Shown: positions 17,959 through 26,381 of the stretch, in pieces
Position numbering within the stretch: the stretch's first letter is position 1
Layout: each line of letters starts with the position of its first letter
Origin: Leptolyngbya sp. FACHB-60
Lineage (GTDB): Bacteria > Cyanobacteriota > Cyanobacteriia > Phormidesmidales > Phormidesmidaceae
Assembly (NCBI RefSeq): GCF_014695775.1
Contig: NZ_JACJOX010000026.1
Location: 102,855-166,854, forward strand
DNA length: 64,000 nucleotides
Direction of reading: 5' to 3'
Position numbers and translations under genes: made by a program
Notes under the pieces: generated by a model
Databases searched by the model: none
What the model saw: the letters and a program-made list of their open reading frames with translations, nothing else
What the model was told of the DNA's origin: nothing

Positions 17959-18554
17959 TGCGTCTCAACCGATGCATTTAACTTAGTCAGGTAAGCTTCA
18001 ATCATCACTGCCGCCGCTTTCCCTAAGCTGACTCCATTGTTATGCTTCTTAAACAATCGACGCTCCGCAAATGCTCCATCAACTAGCATTAGTAATGCTG
18101 CACTGAGTTCCTTTGCTGGTTTAATCCCTGCCCACTCCGCTAGTTCTGCCATTCGATCGCACATTTTCTGCTTGTGAGCGATCGCCACCTGGTGCCCTGG
18201 ATAGTTGATTTCTGGAAACTCGGAAGCGATCATCAGGAATGGGCAACCGTGGCTGTCAGTACTGCTTAACAACTCATCGAGCCAAGCAAAAATCGCCAGC
18301 AATTGTTGCTTGGGTTGCCCTGAATGCTGACCGACGACCACTTCAAACAACTCCCAGAATTGCTGATTCCGCCCTTCCAGGTAGGCGACGACCAAATCAT
18401 CCTTAGATGAGAAGTAGCGATAAAGCGTTGTCTTCGCTACCTCAGACTTAGCAATAATCGTATCCACCCCGATCGCCCGAATCCCTTCTCGGTAAAACAG
18501 ATCGTCTGCGATGGCTAAAATTCGTTGCTGCGCATCGGTTTGAGTTCTGGGCAT
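17931..18554 (-). CDS. TetR family repressor
   Basis: 207 residues. The helix-turn-helix region reads EGIRAIGVDTIIAKSEVAKT then TLYRYFSSKDDLVVAYL, and the C-terminus is typical of AcrR/YcdC-type repressors. The last residues are encoded by attC 7. It diverges from the reductase/SDR genes at 18665, and two identical palindromes between them are likely its operators. Confidence 0.9.
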   Translation of the reverse strand: MPRTQTDAQQRILAIADDLFYREGIRAIGVDTIIAKSEVAKTTLYRYFSSKDDLVVAYLEGRNQQFWELFEVVVGQHSGQPKQQLLAIFAWLDELLSSTDSHGCPFLMIASEFPEINYPGHQVAIAHKQKMCDRMAELAEWAGIKPAKELSAALLMLVDGAFAERRLFKKHNNGVSLGKAAAVMIEAYLTKLNASVETQYNHSGAAD

Positions 18555-18596
18555 GACTCGCTCTTGGAAAAGATGGTTTCAGTATAACTTGACAGA

Positions 18597-18612
18597 AACA
18601 GACCTGTCTGTT
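18597..18612. promoter_or_regulatory. Probable TetR operator 1
   Basis: Perfect palindrome AACAGAC-CT-GTCTGTT. Its core recurs at 18634-18647, with centres 36 bp apart. Confidence 0.75.
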
Positions 18613-18633
18613 TATATAGAACTATCGAGTAAT

Positions 18634-18647
18634 ACAGACCTGTCTGT
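18634..18647. promoter_or_regulatory. Probable TetR operator 2
   Basis: Palindrome ACAGAC-CT-GTCTGT, identical in core to the site at 18597. It lies 17 bp upstream of the reductase start, where a bound repressor would block transcription. Confidence 0.75.
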
Positions 18648-18664
18648 TTATAGAGGAGTCCAGC

Positions 18665-19345
18665 ATGAAGATTGGAATTATCAGCAGTGGCAATATGGGA
18701 CGTTCCCTTGGTATTCTTTGGGCTGAGCAGGGGCATCAAGTTTTTTTCGGTGCTCGTACCTCTGAAAAAGCAAAAGCTGTGGCAGAATTCGCGGGTCATG
18801 GGACGCAAGGCGGCACAAATGATGAGGCGGCTACTTTTGGGGACGTGTTGCTGTACACGGTTCGAGGTGTCCATCCCGCAGGAGTGCTTTCTTCCATTGA
18901 TGTGTTGACGGGCAAGATTTTGATTGACCCAAATAACTTTGAGATTCCTGAAGATTTCGACTATCCACCGATTCTGAAATCTCTGGCTGAAACGTTGGCA
19001 GAGGAAGTTCCAAATGCCCGTGTAGTCAAAGCATTCAACACAATACCCCTAGAAGTTTTTGAACTTGCACCTGAACCTCTGAAGGACTACAACGTATCTG
19101 TTTTTGTCGCGGCAGATGATCCAATGGCAAAGCAAACTGTGATGCAACTTGCTCAAGAATTAGGGTTCAGCCCCATTGATTCTGGAACCCTTCGCAATGC
19201 TCGCTTGATTGAAGGGTTGGCAGACCTGGAGCGATTTCTCCTCATTCACCAGAAGATGGGAGCTTATGCAGTCCCTTCATTCAATATCTTGCCTCCAGCA
19301 CAAACCCAACGGTTAGGTGGACGACAACCCTCTGCCTTGAATTAA
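18665..19345 (+). CDS. NADPH-dependent F420 reductase-like protein
   Basis: 226 residues. The N-terminal Rossmann motif is KIGIISSGNMGRSLG, followed by FFGARTSEKAKAVAEFAG, as in the NADP oxidoreductase coenzyme F420-dependent family. VVKAFNTIP and VSVFVAADDP are also typical. Many members use substrates other than F420. A GAGGAG-like ribosome site precedes the ATG. It is first in an operon with two SDR genes, divergent from a TetR repressor. Confidence 0.82.
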   Translation: MKIGIISSGNMGRSLGILWAEQGHQVFFGARTSEKAKAVAEFAGHGTQGGTNDEAATFGDVLLYTVRGVHPAGVLSSIDVLTGKILIDPNNFEIPEDFDYPPILKSLAETLAEEVPNARVVKAFNTIPLEVFELAPEPLKDYNVSVFVAADDPMAKQTVMQLAQELGFSPIDSGTLRNARLIEGLADLERFLLIHQKMGAYAVPSFNILPPAQTQRLGGRQPSALN

Positions 19346-19376
19346 GTTGCATCGCTTTTACGAAAGGAGAGTAATC

Positions 19377-20129
19377 ATGCTTCAGTCGTTGTCCGGCAAA
19401 AAAGTAGTTGTCATCGGCGCAAGTTCAGGCATCGGTCTTGCAGTCGCACACAAAACAGCAGAATTAGGCGCGTCTGTGGTAATGTCAAGCCGCTCACCCG
19501 ACAAATTGCATCGGGCAGTGGAAAGTGTTCTAGGGCAAGTTGAAGTTCTAGGGCAAGTTGAAGCGATTGTGGCTGATATCCTGAATGAGGAGTCTATGAA
19601 TGCGCTATTTGAACGAGTTGGGAACTTTGATCATTTAGTGGTAACGGCTGTGGCAGATGAAAATCTGCTCCGCTCACCCTTGGCAGAGATGTCAACAGAA
19701 CTGGCTCAACGGGGAATGGAAAAATTCTGGGGAACGTTTTTTGCTGCCCGTGCAGCGGCGAAAACCCTCGCTCAAAATGGCTCGATTACTCTAACGTCGA
19801 GTGTCTCTATTTTCAAACCTGCGAAAACCGGAGGAGTCTCGGTGATGTCAGCCGCAAGTGCAGCAGTTGCGGTATTTGGGCGATCGCTAGCGGCTGAGCT
19901 GGCACCAATCCGAGTGAATGTGATTGCTCCAGGAGTAGTGGATACAGGGGTATGGAGCAACACGGCTGAGTCTCAGCGATCTGACCTAGCAAAGTGGGCT
20001 GAAGAATCGTTACCTGTGCAACACCTTGGGCAAGCAGAAGAACTCGCTCAAGCGGTATTGAGTTTGATGACTAATACTTACATCACAGGGATCATTCTGC
20101 CTGTAGATGGCGGTCTAACCGTACTGTAA
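19377..20129 (+). CDS. Atypical short-chain dehydrogenase lacking the YxxxK motif
   Basis: 250 residues from the ATG at 19377, chosen because AAAGGAGAG precedes it. The cofactor loop is intact (VVIGASSGIG). Where classical SDRs have Ser and Tyr-x-x-x-Lys, this protein has TSSVSIF and then SVMSAASAAVAVF, with neither Tyr nor Lys. The C-terminus (DTGVWSNTAE, then VDGG) is SDR-like. It may be a divergent enzyme or a non-catalytic partner. It lies 31 bp downstream of the F420-type reductase gene. A 9-bp unit (GTTCTAGGG...) is repeated within codons 50-60. Confidence 0.8.
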   Translation: MLQSLSGKKVVVIGASSGIGLAVAHKTAELGASVVMSSRSPDKLHRAVESVLGQVEVLGQVEAIVADILNEESMNALFERVGNFDHLVVTAVADENLLRSPLAEMSTELAQRGMEKFWGTFFAARAAAKTLAQNGSITLTSSVSIFKPAKTGGVSVMSAASAAVAVFGRSLAAELAPIRVNVIAPGVVDTGVWSNTAESQRSDLAKWAEESLPVQHLGQAEELAQAVLSLMTNTYITGIILPVDGGLTVL

Positions 20130-20215
20130 TCACACAGCCACTGAGCCATTAAGGAAACCAAATATGCAAGAACTCTACAGCTTAGCTGGGCAAAAGGTTT
20201 TGGTTATTGGTGGTA

Positions 20216-21164
20216 TAGCGATCCGTATAAGGGTTCGGTCAGGCAGAATGACAGGATATCGAGAGGAGTATTGTGATGCCCGCTCCCTACAGCCTTGACC
20301 TGCGCCAGAAAGCGATTGCCGCGATTGAATCAGGCCAATCCAAAGTCGTCGTCAGTCAACTGCTGGGCATTGCCCGTAGCACCCTTACGGAATGGCACAA
20401 CCAGTATCGCAGCAAGGGGGAGGTTGCCCCAAAGCAAGGTTACCAGCAGGGCCACAGCCACAAAATCACGGACTGGCATGAGTTTCGTGCGTTTGCTGAA
20501 GCGCATGGGGAAAAGACCCAGGCGGAGATGGCGCAACTGTGGCCCGATGCGATTAGTGAAGATACGATTGGGCGAGCGCTCAAGCGGATTGGCTTCACGC
20601 GAAAAAAAAGACGTATTTCTACACCGAACGAGACTCGAAAAAACGCCAAGCTTACGACACTGAGTTAGCGCAATTCGAGGAATACCAACGGGTTTATCTC
20701 GACGAGGCGGGAATCAACAATACCGAAGACTATGCTTACGGCTGGTGCCTGAAAGGCGAACGATTCGCGGCTGAACGTCGGGGCAATCGCACCGAACGAG
20801 TGAGCTTTATAGCGGCTTGGCATCACCATCAGCTCGTTGCCCCACTTACCTATCAGGGGTACTGCAATCGCCTGGTGTTTGAAACATGGTTAGAGGAGAA
20901 ACTCTTGCCCGTACTCAAAGCTGGCAGTGTGATCATCTGTGACAACGCCTCGTTTCACAAAGGTGGGCGCATTGAAGCGTTGATTCGTCAGGTGGGCTGT
21001 CATCTCTTATATCTCCCGCCTTACTCCCCGGATTTGAACCCGATTGAACATCAATGGTTCGTTCTGAAAAACCGGATGCGAAAACAGATTCAATCCGGCC
21101 AACCCTTTCGGCAAGTCGTTGACCAAGCCTTCGTTGACTGACCGGACCTATCCACGGATTGCTA
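20216..21164 (+). mobile_element. IS630-family insertion sequence (949 bp)
   Basis: Imperfect terminal inverted repeats begin TAGCGATCCGTATAAGGG on the left and TAGCAATCCGTGGATAGG on the right (reverse complement), both ending in CGGTCAG. The element is bounded by a TA target duplication (20214-20215 and 21165-21166). It encodes one transposase across two frames. The close match of the ends and the clean excision frame suggest a recent insertion. Confidence 0.9.
20276..21141 (+). CDS. IS630-family transposase (needs -1 frameshift)
   Basis: The first part (20276-20668) has the N-terminal helix-turn-helix DLRQKAIAAIESGQSK, then VVVSQLLGIARSTLTEWHNQ. At the run of eight A (20602-20609) a -1 shift would join it to the DDE domain in 20608-21141. 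That domain shows YLDEAG, then ICDNASFHKG, then YSPDLNPIEHQW, the three catalytic acidic residues. GTG at 20273 is another start. Such slippery frameshifts are known in IS630-type elements. Confidence 0.85.
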
Positions 21165-21926
21165 TAGTAGTCGGATGGGTATGGAGATTGCTCGGCTCAG
21201 CACGACGCTAGGGGCAGACGTGATCATCTCCAGTCGCTCAAAAAGTAATTTGGATGCTGCGATCGCCTCACTTCCTGAGGGGGTAGCTGCTTACGCTGCT
21301 GATGCTACGATCGCACAAGAAGCAGCCCAACTCTTGCAGGATCTAGCACCACTTGATCATATTGTGGTCACTGCATCGAGTGGAATGGCTGCCAGCAGCA
21401 TTCCAGATACCTCTCCTGAAACGGCTCAAGCTGCCTTTAGTCGATTTTGGATGTCTTACCATGTGTTGCATTTTGCACCAAACGTGATGCATTCTTCTGG
21501 TTCCATTACGCTGCTTTCTGGCAGCAGCGGACGCAGACCCATTGCTGGTTATGGGGTGTGGAGCAGTTTGCATGGCAGCATTGAGAGCCTTGTTCGTCCT
21601 GCAGCGTTAGAACTTGCCCCGATTCGTGTCAATGCAATTTCACCAGGTGGAATTGGGCTAGCACCTGACCGACAACTAGCTCATCATGCTGGGCAACCCA
21701 TCGATATAGCAAAAATGGCGATCGCTCTCATAACGAATCCTGCGGTAACAAGCACCATAGTTGATGTAGACAGCGGTGAACGATTGGGAACTTGGTCAGG
21801 TGAGGCTTCTGCAATGCCTAGCAGGTGAGCTAACACTGTTCTATCTATGCCGTTGCTCCAGTGGCAACTTAACTTTGAGCACCGACAGGTTACCTACGGT
21901 TACCGCCCTCACTGGAGGATAAAGCA

Positions 21927-22011
21927 GCCTAACGTTTCGGCGGAGCGGTTAGCAAATGACCTTTGCAATGCATCAAGATCTTCGGCAATCCGCTTTAAGT
22001 GAATGTTCGAC
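21927..22011 (-). other. attC recombination site 8
   Basis: Boxes GCCTAAC and GTTCGAC. The arms are TCGGCGG-AGCGG and, reverse-complemented, TCACTTAAAGCGG. The extra base in the right arm gives minus polarity. The loop contains TTTGCAATGCATCAAGATCT, almost identical to that of attC 11. Confidence 0.8.
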
Positions 22012-22017
22012 TGCAAT

Positions 22018-22770
22018 CTACTGCACTGTGTAACCACCATCAATCACTAAATTATGTCCAGTAATGTAAGAAGCATCATCAGAACATAGCCAAACGACTG
22101 CTTTAGCAACCTCCTCTGCTTTTCCACCCCGTTTAAGCGGCACACGCGCCTCCATTTGCTGCAACGTGACTTGAGGAACCTCCGCCAGTAAATCGGTCAA
22201 AATTAGACCTGGACTAACGCAATTAATCCGAATCCCTTGCCCTCCAAATTCCATCGCTGCTGTTCGGGTTAGAGCGACTACACCTCCTTTGGCTGCGGTG
22301 TAGCTAGCAAAATTGGGTACACCAATTACTCCACCGCCTTGAGATGCCATATTGACGATCGCCCCACCTCCACTTTTGAGCATCGCCGGAATCTCGTATT
22401 TCATCGATAGCCACACTGCCTTCAAGTTAACGTTCAATTCCAGGTCCCATTCTGTCTCCGACAGTTCAATGAGAGGAGCTGCTTTGCCAGCCCCAGCATT
22501 GTTGAACACACAATCGAGCCGACTATAGGCCTGCAAGGTTTGATTGATGAGTGCCTCAACGTCTGCTGCCTTTGTAACATCAGTCTTGATGAAAAAACCA
22601 TCACTGCCAGCCGCTTTAACCTGCTGAACTGTTTCCTCGCCTTCGGACTCTCTGCGAGCCGCAACAACAACCTTTGCTCCTTGCCTAGCCAACTCAATTG
22701 CAGATGCTCGACCAATGCCAGAGCTTCCACCTGTGACGATCGCAACCTTTCCACTCAGTCCAAGACTCAT
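22018..22770 (-). CDS. Short-chain dehydrogenase/reductase
   Basis: A complete classical SDR of 250 residues. The cofactor loop is TGGSSGIG, NNAG is at about 90, and the active site is NMASQGGG with YTAAKGG. The C-terminus is YITGHNLVIDGGY. It is probably cytoplasmic, with no leader. It is a single-gene cassette whose stop lies 6 bp from attC 8. Confidence 0.92.
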   Translation of the reverse strand: MSLGLSGKVAIVTGGSSGIGRASAIELARQGAKVVVAARRESEGEETVQQVKAAGSDGFFIKTDVTKAADVEALINQTLQAYSRLDCVFNNAGAGKAAPLIELSETEWDLELNVNLKAVWLSMKYEIPAMLKSGGGAIVNMASQGGGVIGVPNFASYTAAKGGVVALTRTAAMEFGGQGIRINCVSPGLILTDLLAEVPQVTLQQMEARVPLKRGGKAEEVAKAVVWLCSDDASYITGHNLVIDGGYTVQ

Positions 22771-22894
22771 ATTACTGACTCCGGTTTACAACTGCTTTTA
22801 ATCAATCTAGGAAGAAGGTTCATAATTGTCTATCAGTTCTTACAACCGCATTCTTGAAATAGCTTCTTAAGGGCACATCCCTAATGATTTAGCT

Positions 22895-22981
22895 GTCGAA
22901 CGTTTCGGTTGAGCGGCTGGTAATAGCTTTTGCATCCAGACCAAGAACTTTCGGCAGTTCGCTCCAACCGGATTGTTATGC
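22895..22981 (-). other. attC recombination site 9
   Basis: Boxes GTCGAAC and GTTATGC. The arms are TCGGTTG-AGCGG and, reverse-complemented, CCGGTTGGAGCG. The extra G in the right arm gives minus polarity. Confidence 0.82.
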
Positions 22982-22995
22982 CAGTGTTGCTTAGT

Positions 22996-23985
22996 TCACC
23001 TAAGGAACAGAAACGTCTCACCCTGCAAATATGGTAACAAGTGGTTCTCGATAACATAAGGCACAGCACGAGAGAGCCATTCATGTTCCTGTGGGTTGGC
23101 ACTGAGAAAAGCAAAATTTTCCACTGTTGAACCGACAAAAAATGCTTCAACAGCACTTTGATAATTTGCTGGTAATCTCCTAATACTGGAGTAACCCTCG
23201 AAGAAATGACAGCGCAATGTTGCCTCAACATCTCCAAGCGATTGACCAATATCGTAAAGGTAAAAACCAAAGCCACAGCGCGAAAAGTCAATGGGGCGAA
23301 CTTCTTCACCATAAAGCACGTAGTTGCCTTGGTGCAGGTCAGCGTGAATTACGCCCCAAGTGTCGCGGGTCTGATAAAGACTAGGCATAAACTCTTGAAC
23401 TTGCATAGCAGCCTTTTGAAACACTTGGTAATCATCCAGTGAAGTTGTGCCGTTTTGCACCAACATGCCAAGCTGAGACGTTGCGGCTTTCAACTGCTCT
23501 ACATTGTGAGTGGGGCGAGAAAAGCCAACTGGCAATAACCAACTGCTTGAATGCTGGTGCAATTGCGCCATTAGTACACCCAACTGTCGAATTTGCTGTA
23601 TTGGCGGTTCACCATTGATATGTTCACCTTCTACCCACTGCAATAACGAACAGGATATTGAAGCCCCCAATTCTGCCCCAGCAATGCTCGTTACCCATTC
23701 ACCCAAACGATTCTGCACGGGTTGAGGCACTGTCAACTCGGTGTCCTGAGCGATCGCATTCAACCATAGCAATTCAGATTGAATCGCTGATGGTGCTCTC
23801 CAAACCTCTTGCCCACCCTCGCCAGCGGCCTCAATACCAGCATGAAGGCGAAGCAAAAACTTGTCTTTTGTTGGTGTCTCCACCCGAAACGTTGTGTTTT
23901 GGCTTTGTCCCAAAAATGTCAGCTGGACATTCGGCAAATCATAATGGGTCAGAGCAGCTTGAGCAATTGCTTCATCAATAACCAT
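22996..23985 (-). CDS. Aminoglycoside phosphotransferase-fold kinase
   Basis: A 329-residue kinase of the APH/choline kinase fold. The nucleotide-binding part has FRVETPTKDKFLLRLHAG. The catalytic loop is VIHADLHQGNYVL (HxDxxxxN) and the metal-binding motif is PIDFSRCGFG, followed by YDIGQSL. It transfers phosphate to an unknown small alcohol or sugar; whether it gives antibiotic resistance cannot be read from sequence. It is a single-gene cassette ending close to attC 9. Confidence 0.85.
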   Translation of the reverse strand: MVIDEAIAQAALTHYDLPNVQLTFLGQSQNTTFRVETPTKDKFLLRLHAGIEAAGEGGQEVWRAPSAIQSELLWLNAIAQDTELTVPQPVQNRLGEWVTSIAGAELGASISCSLLQWVEGEHINGEPPIQQIRQLGVLMAQLHQHSSSWLLPVGFSRPTHNVEQLKAATSQLGMLVQNGTTSLDDYQVFQKAAMQVQEFMPSLYQTRDTWGVIHADLHQGNYVLYGEEVRPIDFSRCGFGFYLYDIGQSLGDVEATLRCHFFEGYSSIRRLPANYQSAVEAFFVGSTVENFAFLSANPQEHEWLSRAVPYVIENHLLPYLQGETFLFLR

Positions 23986-24033
23986 GGTTAGAACTATTCA
24001 CAACCTTTTACTGCTTTGAAACGGGATGGAGTA

Positions 24034-24119
24034 GCATAACACTCTCAATCACTGGATACAGTTAGCTTTTGAAACTCACTAATCACTTATCTTTATTTCG
24101 GTGATTGAGGTTGTTATGC
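24034..24119 (-). other. attC recombination site 10
   Basis: Boxes GCATAAC and GTTATGC. The arms contain CTCAATCAC and its exact partner GTGATTGAG. It lacks the AGCGGC core common to most other sites, and no clear extra base was seen, so polarity is inferred from the neighbours. Confidence 0.72.
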
Positions 24120-24136
24120 AGCGCTGCTTGACAGAT

Positions 24137-24589
24137 TTATTTAGGTTGCCAGAAATCTTCAGCATCAGGCTTGCTATCATATTTTTTTGTTGCTGCATCA
24201 ATATCGGAAATATGTTGGTAAGCCCACTCTCCTAAAACAGCCAGCGGCTCAGATAATGACTCACCAAGTTGTGTCAATGAGTAATCTACTCTCGGCGGAA
24301 CTGTTGGATAAACCTCCCTTCTAATTAATCCTAATCGCTCCAAACTACGAAGATTTTGCACCAGCATTTTGGGTGATATTCCTACCACCTGCTGCTTTAT
24401 ATCGCTATAACGCTTCTTCCCTTGAATCAAGGCGTAAATAAGTAGAATTGTCCATTTATTTGCAATTTTCTCAAGAAGCTGATGGCCCTCGCATTGGGTA
24501 TCAAAGATGCCCATGTTCGCAATGCGATCAAGAGCGGGCTGAGGCAGATAGCTCAACTCAGGCTCAGGTATTTTCGGATTAAGAACCAT
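24137..24589 (-). CDS. HxlR family transcriptional regulator
   Basis: 150 residues. The winged helix-turn-helix is KIANKWTILLIYALIQGKKR, YSDIKQQVVGISPKMLVQNL and RSLERLGLIRREVYPTVPPR, and it has a Cys near residue 33 as in redox- or aldehyde-sensing members. It diverges from the quinone reductase gene at 24694. A TTACC-N4-GGTAA palindrome upstream of its start is a likely operator. Confidence 0.9.
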   Translation of the reverse strand: MVLNPKIPEPELSYLPQPALDRIANMGIFDTQCEGHQLLEKIANKWTILLIYALIQGKKRYSDIKQQVVGISPKMLVQNLRSLERLGLIRREVYPTVPPRVDYSLTQLGESLSEPLAVLGEWAYQHISDIDAATKKYDSKPDAEDFWQPK

Positions 24590-24595
24590 ACTGGC

Positions 24596-24609
24596 TTACC
24601 AAACGGTAA
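24596..24609. promoter_or_regulatory. Probable HxlR operator
   Basis: Palindrome TTACC-AAAC-GGTAA, seven bases upstream of the HxlR start in the divergent promoter region shared with the quinone reductase gene. Confidence 0.55.
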
Positions 24610-24693
24610 CTAATACACTTTCCCGTAAATCCTTTTGGACGCTATGCGCCAGTGATATTCATAAATCATAGCGTTATGGATAAGGCTTAACTC

Positions 24694-25689
24694 ATGAAAG
24701 CAATCGTCATTCAACAGTTTGGCAATCCCAATGTGTTTCAACCCACCGAGGTTCCCACCCCCGAACTAGTTCAGGGGCATCTATTAATTCGAGTCGCAGC
24801 AACCAGTGTCAATCCTGTGGACGTAAAAATTCGTGAAGGAGCTGTCGCAGATATTGCTCCTGTTTTTCCTGCCATTTTGCACGGGGACGTAGCTGGGGTG
24901 GTAGAAGCCGTTGGTGAAGGTGTGACCCACTTCCAAATCGGTGATGAAGTCTATGGCTGTGTGGGTGGAGTAAAAGGAACAGCAGGCGCGTTGGCTGAGT
25001 ATGTGCTGGCTGATGCTGATCTCGTTGCCCATAAACCGCGATCGTTAACAATGACCGAAACAGCTGCCCTTCCTCTTGTGTCAATCACAGCCTGGGAAGG
25101 GTTGATCGACCGCGCCCAGATTCAAGCAAACCAAAGGGTTTTAGTGTACGGCAGTACAGGAGGTGTCGGGCATATTGGCGTGCAACTTGCCAAGTGGGCT
25201 GGTGCCAAAGTTTATGCGCTGGTTTCGAGTGAGGAAAAAGCAAAACTTGCCCACCAGCTGGGAGCTGATATAACCATTAACTACCATCAAACTTCGGTTG
25301 AGGAACTCGTTGCAGAACATACAAACGGAGAGGGATTTGATGTCGTGTTTGACACAGTGGGCAATGACAACCTGCAAAATGCCTTTAAAGCGGCAAAGCT
25401 CAATGGTACTATTGTTTCCCTTGTTTCCCTGTCTCAGCAAGACTTGACGTTACTTCACGCCAAGGGCTTGACCCTACACTTGGTGTATATGCTGCTGCCA
25501 TTGTTGTTTGGGGGCAGTCGCGCCTACCATAGCAAAATCTTGACCAGAGTTGCTCAGTTAGTAGATGAAGGACAGGTGCGTCCGCTTATGGATTCGAAGT
25601 CATTTTCGTTTGGCGAGGTTGCAGCCGCTCATACCCATGCTGCTTCAGGTTCGGCAGTCGGTAAAGTCGTCCTAAAGCAGTCTCTTTAG
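24694..25689 (+). CDS. Zinc-independent alcohol dehydrogenase / NADPH:quinone reductase
   Basis: A 331-residue medium-chain reductase of the quinone oxidoreductase type. It starts MKAIVIQQFGNPNVFQPTEV, has AATSVNPVDVKIREG, and the Rossmann motif is YGSTGGVGHIGVQLAKWAGA. It lacks the cysteine cluster of zinc alcohol dehydrogenases. It probably reduces quinones or enones with NADPH. HxlR regulators commonly control such genes; the monooxygenase gene at 25717 follows in the same operon. Confidence 0.9.
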   Translation: MKAIVIQQFGNPNVFQPTEVPTPELVQGHLLIRVAATSVNPVDVKIREGAVADIAPVFPAILHGDVAGVVEAVGEGVTHFQIGDEVYGCVGGVKGTAGALAEYVLADADLVAHKPRSLTMTETAALPLVSITAWEGLIDRAQIQANQRVLVYGSTGGVGHIGVQLAKWAGAKVYALVSSEEKAKLAHQLGADITINYHQTSVEELVAEHTNGEGFDVVFDTVGNDNLQNAFKAAKLNGTIVSLVSLSQQDLTLLHAKGLTLHLVYMLLPLLFGGSRAYHSKILTRVAQLVDEGQVRPLMDSKSFSFGEVAAAHTHAASGSAVGKVVLKQSL

Positions 25690-25716
25690 CAGTACTTTGA
25701 GCAAGGAGAATTGACC

Positions 25717-26007
25717 ATGATTTCACTGACTATTATTGCCAAAATTAAGGCTAAACTAGGGGTTGAAGCTAGAGTGCGTGAGGCATTAATCCGGCTCATT
25801 CCACCTACTTTGGCAGAAGCAGGATGCTTGAACTATGATCTACACCGTTCTATTGAAGATCCGACACTATTTGCGTTTTACGAAAACTGGGAAAGTGAAT
25901 CTTCGTGGCAACAACATATAGATTCAAAACATGTTAAAGCCTTCCAAAGCGATACAGGAGGCTTGATTACCGTCTTTGAAGTGCTTTTAATGCAACCTGA
26001 TAAGTGA
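25717..26007 (+). CDS. Putative quinol monooxygenase (ABM family)
   Basis: 96 residues; start chosen at ATG 25717 after AAGGAG. A single antibiotic-biosynthesis-monooxygenase (YgiN-like) domain has IIAKIKAKLGVEARVREALI, CLNYDLHRSIEDPTLFAFYE, and then NWESESSWQQH. With the preceding quinone reductase it suggests a small quinone-handling or detoxification operon under HxlR control. Confidence 0.87.
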   Translation: MISLTIIAKIKAKLGVEARVREALIRLIPPTLAEAGCLNYDLHRSIEDPTLFAFYENWESESSWQQHIDSKHVKAFQSDTGGLITVFEVLLMQPDK

Positions 26008-26049
26008 ACTTGATAAGCCTAGCATTACTTCCTTAAGTAAAGGCTTACT

Positions 26050-26136
26050 GCCTAAAACAGTTCGCTTGAGCGGATGCAATCAACCCTCGCAATGCATCGA
26101 GATCTTTTGCCAGTCCGCTCTAAGCGAATGTTAGGC
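26050..26136 (-). other. attC recombination site 11
   Basis: Boxes GCCTAAA (degenerate) and GTTAGGC. The arms are TTCGCTT-GAGCGGA and, reverse-complemented, TTCGCTTAGAGCGGA, a strong stem. The extra A in the right arm gives minus polarity. It contains the stop of the SDR remnant at 26131. Confidence 0.85.
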
Positions 26137-26252
26137 TGCATCAAGACTGCTACCGCCATCTACAAACAAGGTTTGTCCGGTGATATACGAAGCATTTTTT
26201 GACGAAGGCGAGCGCGGCGGCAATTTCTATTACTCTTTGTGGAGGTGGATCA
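26131..26252 (-). pseudogene. C-terminal remnant of an SDR gene
   Basis: The minus strand reads QRVIEIAAALAFV, then, after a one-base shift at a run of A near 26195, KNASYITGQTLFVDGG and a stop in attC 11. This is the conserved SDR C-terminus. The rest of the gene is gone, replaced by another SDR cassette body. It parallels the RidA remnant at attC 6. Confidence 0.75.
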
Positions 26253-26363
26253 ATTTTTGAGTGTTGTGGTTTCTGCTTGAGACGCGATCGCCAGTGCCTC
26301 ACTAAGTTCTAACCAATTGCGGTGCTCTAGGTTGGACGGCTCCTCGGCTGTTTGCTCGCCCAT
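26250..26363 (-). CDS. Possible small protein
   Basis: A 37-codon frame (MGEQTAEEPSNLEHRNWLEL onward) starts with ATG after AGAGGTTGG, 18 bp beyond the stop of the SDR gene upstream, and ends in the SDR remnant. It has protein-like composition but no recognisable family. It may equally be the tail of a lost gene. Confidence 0.25.
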   Translation of the reverse strand: MGEQTAEEPSNLEHRNWLELSEALAIASQAETTTLKN

Positions 26364-26381
26364 CCAACCTCTGAAAGCAAA

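Larger units (their letters stand above)
20164..21828 (+). pseudogene. Third SDR gene, interrupted by an IS630-family element
   Basis: The reading frame starts at ATG 20164 (MQELYSLAGQKVLVIGG) and is cut after codon 17. Removing 20216-21164 and one TA restores the frame exactly to VLVIGGSSRMGMEIARLS and on to the stop at 21828. The restored protein would be an SDR of about 238 residues. It also lacks a YxxxK motif in the usual place (GYGVWSSLHGSIESL). Downstream codons from 21175 could still be translated but lack the cofactor loop. Confidence 0.88.

Noticed and set aside
22996..23985. Calling the APH-fold kinase an antibiotic-resistance gene
   Set aside because: Only the general kinase motifs are visible; the family includes many metabolic kinases.
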